Positions 46,441 to 59,165 of a DNA stretch of 64,000 bases are shown piece by piece; the first letter of the stretch is position 1; every line of letters starts with the position of its first letter. The translations under genes were made by a program, and so were the position numbers. The notes under the pieces were generated by a model, which saw only the letters and a list, made by a program, of their open reading frames with translations, searched no databases and was not told the DNA's origin. The stretch covers positions 174,551,282 through 174,615,281 of the forward strand of contig JAHLJT010000631.1 in the NCBI GenBank assembly GCA_031308135.1, given 5' to 3'. The DNA is from Acheta domesticus. Its lineage: Eukaryota; Arthropoda; Insecta; Orthoptera; Gryllidae.

Positions 46441-49438
46441 AGGTTGAAGAATGCAAATTGTGGCGTGAGTAGAAAATCAAGCGCTCGTGCATCCTTCAAC
46501 ACTCACTAGCTTTCTACAGCTTTAAACCCAGATTAAAGGGAATATTGTAGATTTTGTCTTTGTGAATATATTATACCTTTATTCACGTTCTTTGATATTA
46601 TTTTATGTTTCCTTACCCCTCAGTAGCTTAAACGCTGCAAGTTGGGTTCCAGTATGTAGCTTTTTTAAAAGAATAATTTTAAACAATTGTTTTGTATATT
46701 TAGTTACTCGCGATATATCATTTGGATCCATCTAATACATTTTGAGGGAAGTTTCCATTTCTGGGTTTCTTAGATATTAAGAATTTCTCGTTTCATTTGT
46801 CACTCACAACAGCAGCCTTAACGTTTTTAAATGTATTTTGTAATCAAACTTATAACACTTAAACGAGTGTTTATAATTTACACTGTAAACAAAATAACCA
46901 CATACTTTTATTTTAAATTTTAATTTTTTTTTGAGTTTGGTAAATAAATTATTTACCCAAACGTCTGGCATCTTCCCAAAATTTAAGTAATTTATATGTT
47001 CTCAAATGCCTCAAACGTATATTTATATGAATAGAAAATAAATGACCAAAAACTCTTCAATAAAAGTTTTTAATTTCCATATTAGCGTGTGAGAAGTGTG
47101 TGAGAAATATGCAAGGGAATGCAGAGGGAGACAGATGGACTGCAAGTAATGTTCCTTAAGCAGTAATTTAGGAAATGAGACGTATTTAAATTTTCTGTCT
47201 CGTTTTTTGAAGATTAAGCTCCACAGGGCACCTCGCCTCCGTCACATGCCTGAGTGTCAGAAACGGGCAGAATCTTGAATTTATGTTAAATTAAATTGAC
47301 GGGTCAATAGTAAGTTAAATGCTTTAAAGTGCAGTGATTGGATCTTTGAAGTTAGACTTCAATAACACATTTTCACTTTTAAAACACTTATATACAAAGT
47401 GCGGAATATTCGCTTGCGAATGTTTATTATTATATTACAATATATACATATTATTGTATATATTATATATAATATATTACATATTATTATATTGACTTCT
47501 AATTGTTCAGATTTCTTGTGAAAGTCCCTTTTCTGCAATCTGCTTGAAACACTTCACCGTCTGTATTACCCAGTAACTGATAAAAACCACTTTATAAGTC
47601 AAATTGAACTATTTTATGCACGTGACACACAAGGTGATTTGCACCATTGTGTCTATTCTATTTCAATAACTTTGACACCATTTCTTTCTATAGCAACAAT
47701 GTAGACAAAGTTGCTCTACCTTTAAAAACTAGAGAAATGTAGAATATAATATTTACTCAGCGTCTCAATTAACATATTTTTCCTCTTATTATATTTATGT
47801 TGAGTAAATTGTGTTTTATCATAAAGACAATCACAATCTTACACCCCTTCTCAGTTTACGATACACAAATACATCAATAGCCTCTTCTCAGGTTTGTATC
47901 GATGAACCTAACATTAGTGAATATTAGTTAATACTTAACTTTATGTGGTGAGACTCGTGTCAGCAGGCCTGCCCTTCTTTCTGGTCACGCAAATTTCGCC
48001 ACGCTCCTTTTACCATCTAGCGAGAAGGAAGGTTTTACTTGCGCGACGAAACATGCGATTTCAATTTAGCTCAGATGTTTTTTTAGACTGGAGGATGCAA
48101 AAAAATCCACAATGAGACATCCAACGCTTTACTTCCCTTCCGAGGGAAAGGGTGTGAAGGATTTTTCCTCATTTAAAAATTCATGGCTTCGATCGTGTTT
48201 GATACGATAGCCCGCTACACGTCATACTACCGTACAAGCTTTTACACGTTATATTCAATTATAAAGTAAATCAGATGCAACTGCATACAACGGTATAATT
48301 CTATATCTGAACATGTTTTTCGCAACGCATACGATTGAATGGACACTCCTCCATGCAATGTCTGCATTTAAAACATCTGTATCCAGGGTTTTTCATGACT
48401 GCTCTAAAGCCCGCTCTGATTCCTTCTCTCGGTTTATTTTAAAATGTTGTTACCAACTACAGAATTGCCTTTTTCATAGCGATTATGTTATAATTATTTA
48501 TTTTATTTCACCGTTAATGTGATTATTATTTCAGGTCATCTCAGACAATATTTGAAATTCCGGTACGTAGCCTCATACAACTCACTATTTACAAGCTTGA
48601 AATTAAAAATATACAAATACTGCATTAGCGATTCATCAAAGTAGTTAATAGAATGTGTTTTTCATATTTCCCATTTTCTTTGTAAATACAATGGGAACCT
48701 TAACCACGGAAATTTATTTCTTTATTTAATTTCCGAATTCAATGTGTCATTTGTGTATGTATGTGCACATTTTGGGTTGTATTTGGAGCAGGCGCATTTG
48801 ATGCAAAACGTGTCGGTGTGTCAAAGCTTCTAATTAAAAATGTAAGAGGATCTGGTTTTACTCGATGTAATAATTTCCTCTGTAATACCAAATAATTTTT
48901 ACATACAAAACAGTGATTGAAGAGTAAACTTACACAATACCAAGAATTTATCATTAGAATGTCTCAAGCTGGTCTTAAGTAATTGCACAAACTCTCGGAA
49001 TGATCAAGTGTTGAAATCCGTATCTCTCTCAAAAACAACACTGTACAATTCAAAACAATGAATGCTAATATCAGCGGTTACGTATCATAGATTACAATTC
49101 CAAGACTTATCATTTCAAGATAAATAGTACTGATTGAAGAGATACCAAGTAAATTTAGAGTAGTTGCTGTATATGGGTGGGTTATTAAATATGACTTGTT
49201 ATATAAATAAATATATTCACAGAATCAAATTTACTTTATCTCTTCGTAGTAGACTTCATGTTTACAGTTGAGTATTAAGCAAACGATAACTAAATTTCAC
49301 ATAATCGTTTCGACCTGAATATTCAAATATAAAATTTTGTTTCACAACTGAGTCCCGTACGACTTGTGTATTATTTACCACAAAAAGAAAACAAACAACT
49401 TTAGGGAGATTTCATTTATGCCCTACGACATAGGGCTA

Positions 49439-49439
<1 letters not shown>
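46441..49439. other. AT-rich region without a supported gene
   Basis: An AT-rich quasi-palindromic tract (TATATTATATATAATATA) lies near 47455-47490. Otherwise no frame with a motif and no repeat copy. Confidence 0.5.

Positions 49440-49440
<1 letters not shown>

Positions 49441-49486
<46 letters not shown>
49441..49486. repeat. Compound (AC)n(AT)n microsatellite, left flank
   Basis: About 15 AC units pass directly into 8 AT units, ending where the GC-rich element begins. Confidence 0.95.
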
Positions 49487-50200
49487 TGAGACGCCACGGC
49501 CTACGTCGTTCCTAGGTGCGTGCGCCAGAACGGCGGCTGGTGGGGGAAAGATGCGGGAATGCAGGTAGGGGCAGCGGAGGGTGCGAGGGGGGAGTCAGTT
49601 GGTCGTAAGGCGAGGAAAATAGTTGGTTGGGTATCGGAATGTTGAACAGACAGTTCATGAGTAACGGGAAGATAGACAGTTGATCGAGGAACGGGAAAAC
49701 CTGACGTGGGTTAACAAGATGCAGTCTAGTATAGAAGTGTGTATCGTAAAGTTCGACTCCACGACGCGCACCGGCCACCGCCACGTCACAAAGAGGCGCC
49801 CTTGACTGAGGCCTTGCTGACGCTGCCTGCACCTGCCGTCGCCCCGTCATATAGAGACGCGCCCACGTCAGAGCCATCAGGAGAGTCTACGCAGACTCTG
49901 CCTCCACCTGCCGCCGCGTAATAAAGAGACGCGCCCTCGGCAGGGCTCACATTGATGCTGCGACACACTGGCCGTCGCCGCGTCGCACAGACGCGCCCTT
50001 GTTTATTTTTCGTTATTTGTTTTGTTGTCTTGTAACTTATAGAGGGAATAAATGTTTTTTAAGAAGTTCTTCAACGGGACTTTCATAATCGGTGAAGGGT
50101 GACTTTCAGCAGGAGCAGAACCTGGATCGCATCCTTACCCGGGATCGGGAAAACAAAATAAATATGTATGATCATCATAGGCTACGGGAGTGCCGTCACA
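49487..50200 (+). mobile_element. LTR-like GC-rich element between two identical-type microsatellites
   Basis: It starts TGAGACGCCAC and ends GTGCCGTCACA, so the ends are a short imperfect inverted repeat (TGAGACG against TGTGACG). Inside are a TATA-like CATATAGAG near 49848, GC-rich tandem units, and AATAAA at 50048-50053. This order is that of an LTR or another Pol II retroelement. No coding domain was found. The family is unknown, and the ends are uncertain because the microsatellites blur them. Confidence 0.4.
49769..50000 (+). repeat. Four imperfect GC-rich tandem units (61-75 bp)
   Basis: Units start at 49769, 49830, 49905 and 49966. Each has the pattern CACC(T/G)GCC...CG, then (A/T)AAAGAGACGCGCCC or a close form. 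Short open frames across them are incidental. Confidence 0.8.
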
Positions 50201-50214
50201 CACACACACACACA

Positions 50215-50248
<34 letters not shown>
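50200..50248. repeat. Compound (AC)n(AT)n microsatellite, right flank
   Basis: About 9 AC units followed by about 15 AT units, the same composition and order as at 49441-49486. Confidence 0.95.
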
Positions 50249-50252
<4 letters not shown>

Positions 50253-50529
50253 TTAATTTATTACGAAACTACATTCGAAATCAAAAATATACAAGACAAA
50301 GAAGCTCTCAAGTAAAAATAGTGTATTATGACTATTTGACTCGTACACTGATTGTCCTATGATAAAAAGGATTAATTCAAAATTGTCTATCACAGTCGCT
50401 ATTAACAGAAAGTATTCAATGTCCCATTTCATTTAACCCAAGCTTTCACTTAAGCATCTTTTTTGTAGCATCACTAGTTTTGTATTAAGTAAGATCGTGT
50501 CGTCTTTTACTGCAATGAGTCATATTGCC

Positions 50530-50785
50530 TCATGCAACACCCATCACGCTAATTGCGCAACCCAGCGCCCTGGCGCTGTCTGTACCCAATTCGTCTCCCG
50601 CAGCTGCGAGCGTCTCGCGCAGCGCAGTTCGACCAACCCAAAGGGTCATCCCTTGAGGATAGTCGTGGGCTGGGGGGCAACCCTGACCAAGCCGCCTCGT
50701 TCTTTGTTCCGAGGGGAAGGATAAACAAATGGGCTTCAGCGCCGGATAACCCCTTAGGAAAATAAACAATCTGTGTGTGGGCGTT
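50530..50785. other. GC-rich block of unknown origin
   Basis: A sharp GC-rich island with open frames on both strands and AAATAAACAA at its right end. The minus frame 50530-50805 has a globular-looking composition (for example ARALGCAISVMGVA), but I recognise no family. It may be retroelement DNA. Confidence 0.35.
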
Positions 50786-50999
50786 TTGATATGGTGTCCT
50801 ATCACGTGAACAACACGTGCTCAGTAACAAAGACCCACCAATTAGTTATCTGAAGACGAAATGGGAAAAGGCAGGGAGTTACTCGAGCCAACCAGAAACG
50901 CAATGACACAGAACTTTCCAGAAAAATTCGAGAACTTGTCAATTCGACCAATTCGAAGCACATAATCATACACGTGACGGGATGCACACACTCTAAAAA

Positions 51000-51745
51000 G
51001 GGGTAGGAGGTAGGAAATGCGGAAGCCAAGGCGAAGGAAAAAAGATGGCACTTTTCTCTTCTGACTGGCTGACAGACGGTCATTATCTGACTTGCTGGCT
51101 GACAACAACTTACTGACTGAATTGCTTCAATGAGGAAAAACGGCAGAGTGCACCAGTAACGAGACAGACTAGATACTACAAGAAACTACTACGTTTACTG
51201 TCTGACGATCACATCACTACCTTTTGCCTGGCTCACACTTGCAGGCACAAAACGTAGTCACCCGCTACGACACTCGTTCGGGTGGGCAGTACAATTACTC
51301 GGCTGCCTAAACGCGGCCCAGGCGACGTGTGACGACCTGTGACTCGAAGAACGAAACTACACGCCGCCCCGAGAAGCTGCCTTGATTGCCGTGACTCTTT
51401 GAGCGCCCAGCCGGCCGACTTCTGGTTCATTCCCGCGGCGCCTTGGCAGGCCCTTCGCCCCGCGCAGACCGACCGGCATCGGAGGTACAATTTGCTCGAG
51501 GTGAAGCAACTACATCATACTCCTCGTCATCTGTAATTGTATTTATTTCCATCAGTTATACAGTCTAACGAACTCAAATAAATGTAATTCAAAGTCCAGT
51601 GTACAAGAGAGACATTTCTTTATTTTTTCTCAATAAATGTGTCCTAGTCATTCTGACGAGTCACCTGAAATTTACTTTCTGTGCGTTATTTGTAAGTATT
51701 AGCAGTAGTACAACGCAACCCAGGGCACCCCCCCCCCGTGACACT
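51000..51745 (+). other. GC-rich, LTR-like block of unknown origin
   Basis: A GC-rich section (to about 51535) is followed by an AT-rich one with two AATAAA signals near 51568 and 51642, and by CAACGCAACCCAGGGCACC and a poly-C run at about 51728-51738. Short direct repeats of CTGACTGGCTGACA type lie at 51060-51115. The order (promoter-like, polyadenylation, GC-rich boundary) suggests an LTR, but neither the ends nor coding parts are visible. Confidence 0.3.
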
Positions 51746-52289
51746 CAACGCCGGTGCATTGGCTTCGCTTGGCGCCCTTCAATAAATTCGGCATGTGCAC
51801 CCTGGTATCCAGGTGTGACTGACGCACCATTCGTGTGACTGTCATTACCCACGTTAGTGGCATTCGCCGACTGTTCCAGTACCCGCCGGAGCGGCAGGAA
51901 TTCACCACATTACTGAATCTTCAAGTTAACTTTTTCTTTCTACACAACAGTACCAAGTATTAGAATCGCACCAACAAAAAGATTCGAATTTTGGTTGTAA
52001 ATACGTGTCCAATGTTCTTTTGAGACACACGTTCTTTGCACACACGTAAGAATAATAGTTGAACCGGATTTACAATATCACTACTCAATCGTAATAAAAT
52101 CTATTAATAAATGGAACGAACGCTTACATGTGGCCATTTTCAATGCGTTTGATTGTGTCAAAAACGTCCGAAAGATCTTGGTCTCGATCGCATATGCAGT
52201 ATGAGGTTAAAGTTAACGAAGCGAAGATAACGCATATTTTAAGTTTAAGGATTGAGTGAAAAAGAAAATATTAGTGATATATCGCAAAG
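51746..52289. other. No recognised feature
   Basis: GC-moderate to about 51910, then AT-rich. Short frames only. Confidence 0.45.
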
Positions 52290-52720
52290 TCAACCAATCG
52301 TGACCGGAGGGTTCCCAACGGTGGCAGGATTTTCGACACTAGTTGGATAGCTAGGTCGAGATCTCAGCCGCTGTCCGTAGGAGAATCATAGCGAACGGCT
52401 TCTCTGATGGTAGTTTTCCGTGTTCTTCGGTCAACACGAGGCAAATACCGGAGCCGTACTCTAACAAAGGGGCTACAGACAGCGCGCGATCTTTCTTTCC
52501 TCTTCCTTGTCTTATCCTTGCTCTTACTTATACACACTTACTCGCAATTCACTAACTCACATGTCGGGAGAACAGTCGGAGCTTAGATCTTGTCGCGGGG
52601 GGCGCGGTGCCACGCTGGTAGGAGATACCTGGATGAGGAAAAGCCAGAAACCACCGGGTAGATCAGCGTCGGATTTCACCAGCCGGCTGCGAAGAACGTC
52701 ACCACAAACCGTGATAAAAC
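52290..52720 (+). mobile_element. SINE family A, copy 5
   Basis: It shows GATAGCTAGGTCGAGATCTCAG, GATGGTAGTTTTCCGTG, TCAACACGAGGCAAATACCGG, CGCGCGATCTTTCTTTCC, and GGAGCTTAGATCTTGTCGCG in family order. The tRNA-like head is almost lost; only a B-box-like GGAGGGTTCCCAAC remains. The frame 52507-52755 lies in the tail and is not coding. Confidence 0.82.
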
Positions 52721-53432
52721 ATGACCATATCGAGATAATACATTTACGGGACTAATGGCAATTACCGTTTATATGACACACGTAATCCGTCCTTGCAATC
52801 AGCGTCGTGAATTTTACAAATGTGGTTCATTAAGTTTTTAAATTAATATGGTCGATAGGATTTCTGTCCGTAATTGCCTATAACACACACGTACAGATCT
52901 TGGTAGATATAAATCATTTCAATTACATTTTCTTAAACAGGTGAATAGTGAAATTCTTTTATAATTTGCAAACCTCCCTCTTTTCAATTGCCTTCGAGAC
53001 TTAATACTTCATGACATAAATCAACGATTCTTTATTTTCCCTTCTGTGAATATGAAGAACTTTTCTAACCTTTCTCCAGCGATGTCCCACACATATAATT
53101 TTCGGCCAGTGTCGTTGCTACTCGAAATTTTAAGATATTTCAGAACTTTTCAAGCCATTTTTCAACCTTATTGATTGTAGATTGGATGTTTTCTGCATAA
53201 CTTCATTTAATATTCTTAGTTTCAATTAAATAATTTATATATTTAAATGATGTCATATACTTTTTTAAAAAGATGTAATTGTTGATTAATAACAGTAATA
53301 GGAAGAAACGTTTTGGTATGCCGCGCTTTCCTACTACTTCTAAATTTATATTCGCAATGATTTTTAATCTCATTCGGAACTTACTCAGTTACAGATGCAA
53401 TTATAAAATACTAATGGGAATGATATAAGTAA
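52721..53432. other. AT-rich stretch without a recognised feature
   Basis: No domain, RNA or repeat found. Confidence 0.5.
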
Positions 53433-54404
53433 TTAACCCTTAAATATAACACTTATTTAGTTATACGGAAATATAACGGTGGGGTCTGTCAGACCTCTAT
53501 TAAAGTCTGTATATTTTTACTTGAAGGTTTTCGAAAGTTCTGTAAATATTTTTTAATTGTACTTTTAAGTCCTTTTGGAAGAGCTAACACTGTTTTGAGG
53601 GGAATTAATGTTATTCTATAAAGATATTATCGCCATTCATAACAAATTACACATTATTTGACAAATGTGTATAGATTTGGATGAATAATTTTTGTTTGTT
53701 TTTAAAACAAAATATCTCTGTCAAACTTTATATTTATTAAAGGCCATAAAAAGTAGTGTAACCTAGTATTATCATTACCTTAAAACTGTAAACAGTTTTT
53801 TCTTATAATACCTTAGCAAATGAGACGTTATTTAGATAAAAAACTAAATAATACTTCATTAGAGATTTGATAGAAGCAAAATTTGACTGAAAAATGAAAA
53901 CAAATCAAGTTTTAACTATTCTTTTTAATTTACACACTTAAAAATAAAATTTGTGTAAAAAATAAATTAAAACATTTGAAAATCGTGTCCTAAAACAAAA
54001 TCAAGATCCAAATCCGAGTGATCACCAAACAAGCTCTCCGGTGTTTCTTTGTTATAACTCTAATCTAGTAAATCACATGTTACGTTTGAATAATGTTTAA
54101 TGTTTGATGTTATTTTGTCTAGAAAAGGTCTTAAATACGTACAAACAAAAACCAAAATTGCAAGTTTGAAAAAGACACACGTAAATATAACAGTGGGGTT
54201 CAGCAAACCCCAAAGACATTTCAGCACTCTACTGCGAGATTAGTAGCAGACAATTAGAAGGCGGCAACTGTGCAAGCTCTTCCCAAACGTACTAACTGAA
54301 TTTACGTGGGAGTAAAATATCCCAAATATTTAATTTCCAATTAAACTTATATAAAGAAATTTGGTTGGGGTCCAATAGACCCCAGGGTTATATTTAAATG
54401 TTAA
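53433..54404. mobile_element. piggyBac-like non-autonomous element with TTAA ends
   Basis: Both ends carry TTAA (53433-53436 and 54401-54404), the obligate piggyBac target. Reading inward, the left end gives TTAACCCTTAAATATAACAC and the right end (minus strand) gives TTAACATTTAAATATAACCC, a 20-bp inverted repeat with four differences. Each side also has a subterminal GGGGTC motif with an inverted partner: GGGGTCTGTCAGACCTC on the left, GGGGTCTATTGGACCCC on the right. A third, internal ATATAACAGTGGGGTT with CAAACCCC lies at about 54186. No transposase frame exists inside, so the element depends on a partner elsewhere. Confidence 0.82.
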
Positions 54405-56751
54405 CATGCTAAATAGATACAATAACGTCGTTGGTTAGTAAATTACAAAATAGGTACATTGCAATATTGGGAAAATTAAGACCGTATCGAAAAGCAGAAG
54501 AGAATATTTGTGCGTGTGAATTAAGTCATCAAAGGATGTAAACGCACAGGCCAGAAATACGGAAATTCGAAGAGCTCATTGGTTAATTTCATCACATTTT
54601 TAATTAAACTCACAATTAACAAAAGTTTATTCAAGTAATTATGCTTCGGAATAATATTTCATAAAAAGGGAGTTTTGAAGAGCACTTTTCTTGCATTACA
54701 GCTAAATAAATAATTAATTTTATTCAGTCTCCTTTTGGTGGAATGACAAAAAGAATAGGAAGTTCAATAACTACAGCACAGGTATTTGTGAAAGAAAGCC
54801 TTTCATTCCAGTCAAAATTGGTCAAATAAATTCAAATCTTTCCTACTTATTACTCAACAACCACACCCTACAATTTGCTTTGGTATTAGTAAGTCAAAAA
54901 CTGCTCAAGTGACCAAAAAGACCTTACAGTTGTATTTACAGATAGAATTATTACATTTTATGAAATACTAGAACACTGCATACTTTGGAGTATTTAATTT
55001 AAGTTTCTTAAAACACAAAACCGTTATTGCTGAATCATTCAGATCCTTCACATCAAATTCGAGCATCAACACAGATATCTCGAAACGTGTTTGTTATCTT
55101 ACTATCAGCAGCACGTGTTCTCTAAATATATCGCCTTTAATCCAAATAACTTCAATATTTTGAAGGAATATTCACAATTATTTTCCTCTAGAATCAAATG
55201 GCAGGACATTTTAATAATATTATTTAAAATTATTATTATACCATTTTCAAAATAGCTGTTTATGATATGAGTGTGACAGATGTGACAAGTGTGACAGTGT
55301 GACGAGTGACATTTTATTTTGCATGTAGGAAATGTTGCAACACGCGGCCGTAAGGCCGAGTGGCATAAAACTATGAACAATATAAAATCATTTAAATGGG
55401 TACCACATATGTCATACACTGTTTTCAGACGGCCTTCCCTTTTATTTTAATTCAAGTATACGAATATCTTAATTGAGAACCGTGTTACGTTTAAATCAGA
55501 TGTAAGATTGGTCTTAAGTATTTTGTTTTCTTCGTCGCATATACAGTTGTATATGAACATTTTATCATTGTCTTACTTTTAGTACTAGTGCTAAAAATTA
55601 ATATTTTGGTGATAAAAGTGAGATCAATTTTTTAGCACGCATTACAATGTCCTATAAGTAATCGCTTTTACTAGTAGCAGTCTAAAAAAGGATTTATACG
55701 ATTAACTTAAAAATTTGATATATGTCACTTGTTTACCATATTCGTCGAGGGTAGCCTTCGCAGGTAATCCGAAAGTTCTGCAGTGGATTGCAGTTGGACA
55801 AATATTACTTTCGGGCCTCTTCCTATTCTTTCGTGGATGTATGTATGTGCGTATTCGACAGGGTAGATTTTCTCGTATTCATCCCCAGACTCATTGCTTC
55901 CTGTTTCAGATTTTTCTTACAAGTTTTAATATCATTTAAGAATTAACACTTTTCGTTGCATCAACATTTCATTGCCTCGCGAATTCCGGCGCTCTCCTTT
56001 CTCTTCAAATAGAGGCATTTGACATTCAACTTCCAAACGTTCTCCACTTTCATTCATTCCTGGCAGCCAAAATGACTATCACCAACTTAAAATCCTAATA
56101 TTAATGTGAACTAATGAATTAATATGTGTTTGTTTCCGTTCAAACACATGTGAATATATAATGTATTTTTATTTTTTTTTTTTGACTTAGAGTTAACATT
56201 TTCAACGTCAGTAATTTGTATATTAAATGACTTTCCTTAGTATAGAAAATTAGTAAAAACTAACTTTTTGCATTGTATCGTTGGCGTTTCGAGAGAGAGG
56301 CCTAAACCCCATGCCATTCCCATTAGACACGCATAGGTTATGGCAACTAAACTATTTCTAGCCGTCATTTCCTAAGAATAGCTCGTATTTTCCTTACAGA
56401 CGGTGAAGATTTTCGCCTACATTCCAACATTGCAAATATTTCACTGGTTAACAATATGGTATTCCTAGCTCCTTACATGAATATGCTCGCAATTTGTCCG
56501 CAAATTTGTTTTTTCAAGAGAGACCGACAGGTCAGAAAATTAAAGTTTACATGAACACATCAAAATTTGACCGTTTTTAGGAAGAATATACCAAGTAAAG
56601 AAAAGGCTTGGAACCTACCTTAATTGCAACATTTAATGTTATTTTATGAATCTAAACCAATAAGTGGATAAAGAGGCAAAATCTACTGTGTCTTTTAGGG
56701 TTGTGTAACGAAAGTGAACTCTTTTCTGTGTACTTTTGGCAAAAATTGTTA
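54405..56751. other. AT-rich region without a supported gene
   Basis: Frames up to about 104 codons without motif. A GTGACAAGTGTGACAGTGTGAC run lies near 55281-55303. Confidence 0.5.
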
Positions 56752-56892
56752 AATAGTACATTATGAAACGATGAAGTAATGGTGGGTATTAATACACGAG
56801 TGTGATACTACGATACGAGGGAGGAATGAGCGAGTATCGTAAACTTCACACGAGTGTATTAATACCCATTACATCGAGTTTCATACGCTATT
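56752..56892. mobile_element. Fold-back (palindromic) element, about 60-bp arms
   Basis: The left arm runs TATGAAACGATGAAGTAATG, GGTATTAATACACGAGTGTGA, TACGATACGAG. The right arm is its near reverse complement, ending TGTATTAATACCCATTACATC and GTTTCATA. The spacer is about 10 bp. The arms continue weakly into AAATAG/CTATTT on both sides. No coding potential. It would form one long hairpin if transcribed. Confidence 0.85.
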
Positions 56893-57984
56893 TTTTCTAC
56901 GAATTATAGTAACTTTTATAAGTTAAACTTCTCCAATGAATTGTTTCGTGGCAGTCGACATGCAAGATTCGGCCAAGGCCACCTAGCGGACGCCTCTCTA
57001 CCCGCAGGTGGCTTTGTTTCCCCAGAGCGCCGGCAAAGGACTACAAAAGTTGCGGCAATAATATTCCGACGTCAGTATTTTCGCATTTTCTCTCATTTCT
57101 GGAAACGTCAACACCACCAGAAAGAACCACCATTCACTAAATATTTTAAACTAAAGAATTGGCCGGTTTTTAAGGACAACCACACAGCAGCAGATAACAC
57201 AAAATGACTTGCGTTCAGATCTTAACGTCACTGCAATTGCAATTATTGCAATTTGTCTGCAATAATTAGCACTGCGCTATTCAAATAGGATCAAAGTGAA
57301 ATTACGATTCAAATTATTTTAAATAATATTTCACGTAAAAATTACTAATAAAATAAACTAAAACTGAGAAGCATAATATAATATTAAATGCAATTTCAAT
57401 ACACACACTCGAACGAAACTTTTACTGCAATTATTCTCAAGGATTAATGAAGTGACAATACTTGCTATGTAATCGTCTCTGTGATTGGTCAAGAACCTGT
57501 ATCATAATGAAAACTGTATCAAAATGACTATCATTATGCAACTGGTAGCAGCCACCCAATGACAGCGTTATACAATGGGTGTAGAAAAAATGTTTTTGGG
57601 GCGCCTCAACATTTTTAGAATATGCTCGCACTTTTTCCATTATTTCACAAGTACCGATTCTACTTCAAGAATGGAAGAAAATTGAAATTCTATTGACCTA
57701 CGTTGTTTACGAACATTATGAAATGTAAAAAATGGTAGAAAAGAAATAGTGAATACAGAAATAAACCACATTTTCAAAAGAATGATTGCATAAATACCCC
57801 CAGAAAAGAGTGATGGACCTAGGAAACTACTTAAACCTTGTCCAAAACACAAAGTAGGGGAGTACAAAAGCCTTTCAAATTCATGATTGCTTAAATATAA
57901 TATATTTCCAGAAATTCAGTAACATTGTGGCTTGCAACTCAGGGGCCCTGAATACAAAATAAAATTAATAAACTAATGATGCTA
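56893..57984. other. No recognised feature
   Basis: A GC-moderate patch at about 56940-57060 begins a motif-free frame. The rest is AT-rich. Confidence 0.45.
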
Positions 57985-59165
57985 TTACAACACACACTTC
58001 CTCGGATTATTTTTAACTCTTGCAAACTTAAAAAATTCAGAATATTCAACGAAAATTAATTTTGCGCCATTTTTCTATGCGTTCCTTGTTCTATCCTTGA
58101 TAAAAAAGAAAAGAAACAAATGAAGACTTTTTCAGAATAATTTTATAATTATCATTAACATCAATCAGAAATTAAGAACAAATTACTCATTTCTTCGAAA
58201 TGGTTTATAACCGTTTTTAAAGAGCAGATATTTTAGTTCAAATTTCATTTCTGACAACAATTTATACCTACAAATTTGTAGTTTTGCAATGTTAACGTTC
58301 TTCAAATTTTGGAAATGTGCAGATTTCACCTAAATTTGAACTAACACTACATGTTTTCTGTACTTTGATACACACAAGACGAATATTTTTTAAATTTTAA
58401 GCGGTTTTTGAGAAAATAATTATTTAAAAAATTGCACATATGTCACGCAAAATTATGCCTAAATTACTCACATTTTGAAAAACCTGTACATGTCATTATT
58501 TCAAGATCTGTCTTTGAAAACATTTATTGTATTAAATAAAGTATCAATATCTTCAATAAGAATTGTAGGAAGATGCCGAAAACATTGAAAGTTTGCAATT
58601 TTCATAAATTAACGTTTTCAGTGAAAATGAAACCTGCTTCATTCTTTTGAGGATCGTGGTGTCCTCGAATACCGTAAAGAACCAGGGTCCTTTACGATAC
58701 TAGAGGACCAAGTTTAATAAAACATTTTAAACCATTTTCTAGAAATATTTGAAAATGTTTTTGAGGCTTTATGTAAAGTAACTCCCAAAAATGAAAATAT
58801 CCGTTTCAAACTCAGAGGGCTGCAAGTTCCTTTATATTAATCACCGAAAATCAACTTTTGAGAAAATCAGATGAATGGTATAGGTATCAGCTTTCATCAG
58901 AGTCGGATGGATGGACAGGTGTGAGGACGGACCGACAGAAAAAAAGGACGTTTTGTCGTCAATTGTGCCGTGTTTTCGGTATCAAGGATCGAGAAAACAT
59001 AGATTATAACTACGTAATGTGTTAGAAGAAGTAATTTACTAAAAATTTCAACACGATTTATCCATTTTTTCGTTACCAGGGCCCAACAATAAGAGCTTTT
59101 CTGTCGAAAAATCACCGTTTTCTGGCGCACGGTTACAATACTTTCCCTTCTCACGAAGGAAGGCC
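57985..59165 (+). mobile_element. Family B, copy B6 (5' block missing)
   Basis: Internal family phrases (CGCAAAATTATGCC, AAATGAAACCTGCTTC, AGTAACTCCCAAAAATG) lead to the microsatellite place (GGATGGATGGACAGG at about 58906, GGACGGACCGACAG at about 58924), then TTTTCGGTATCAAGGATCG, TTTTTTCGTTACCAGGGCCC, AACAATAAGAGC, and a terminal stem CCCTTC-TCAC-GAAGG at about 59146-59158. It is the uninterrupted reference for the B3/B4 insertion site. Confidence 0.75.

Noticed and set aside
49512..49968. 120-codon Pro/Ser-rich frame on the minus strand and others nearby
   Set aside because: They cross the four GC-rich tandem units and show no domain.
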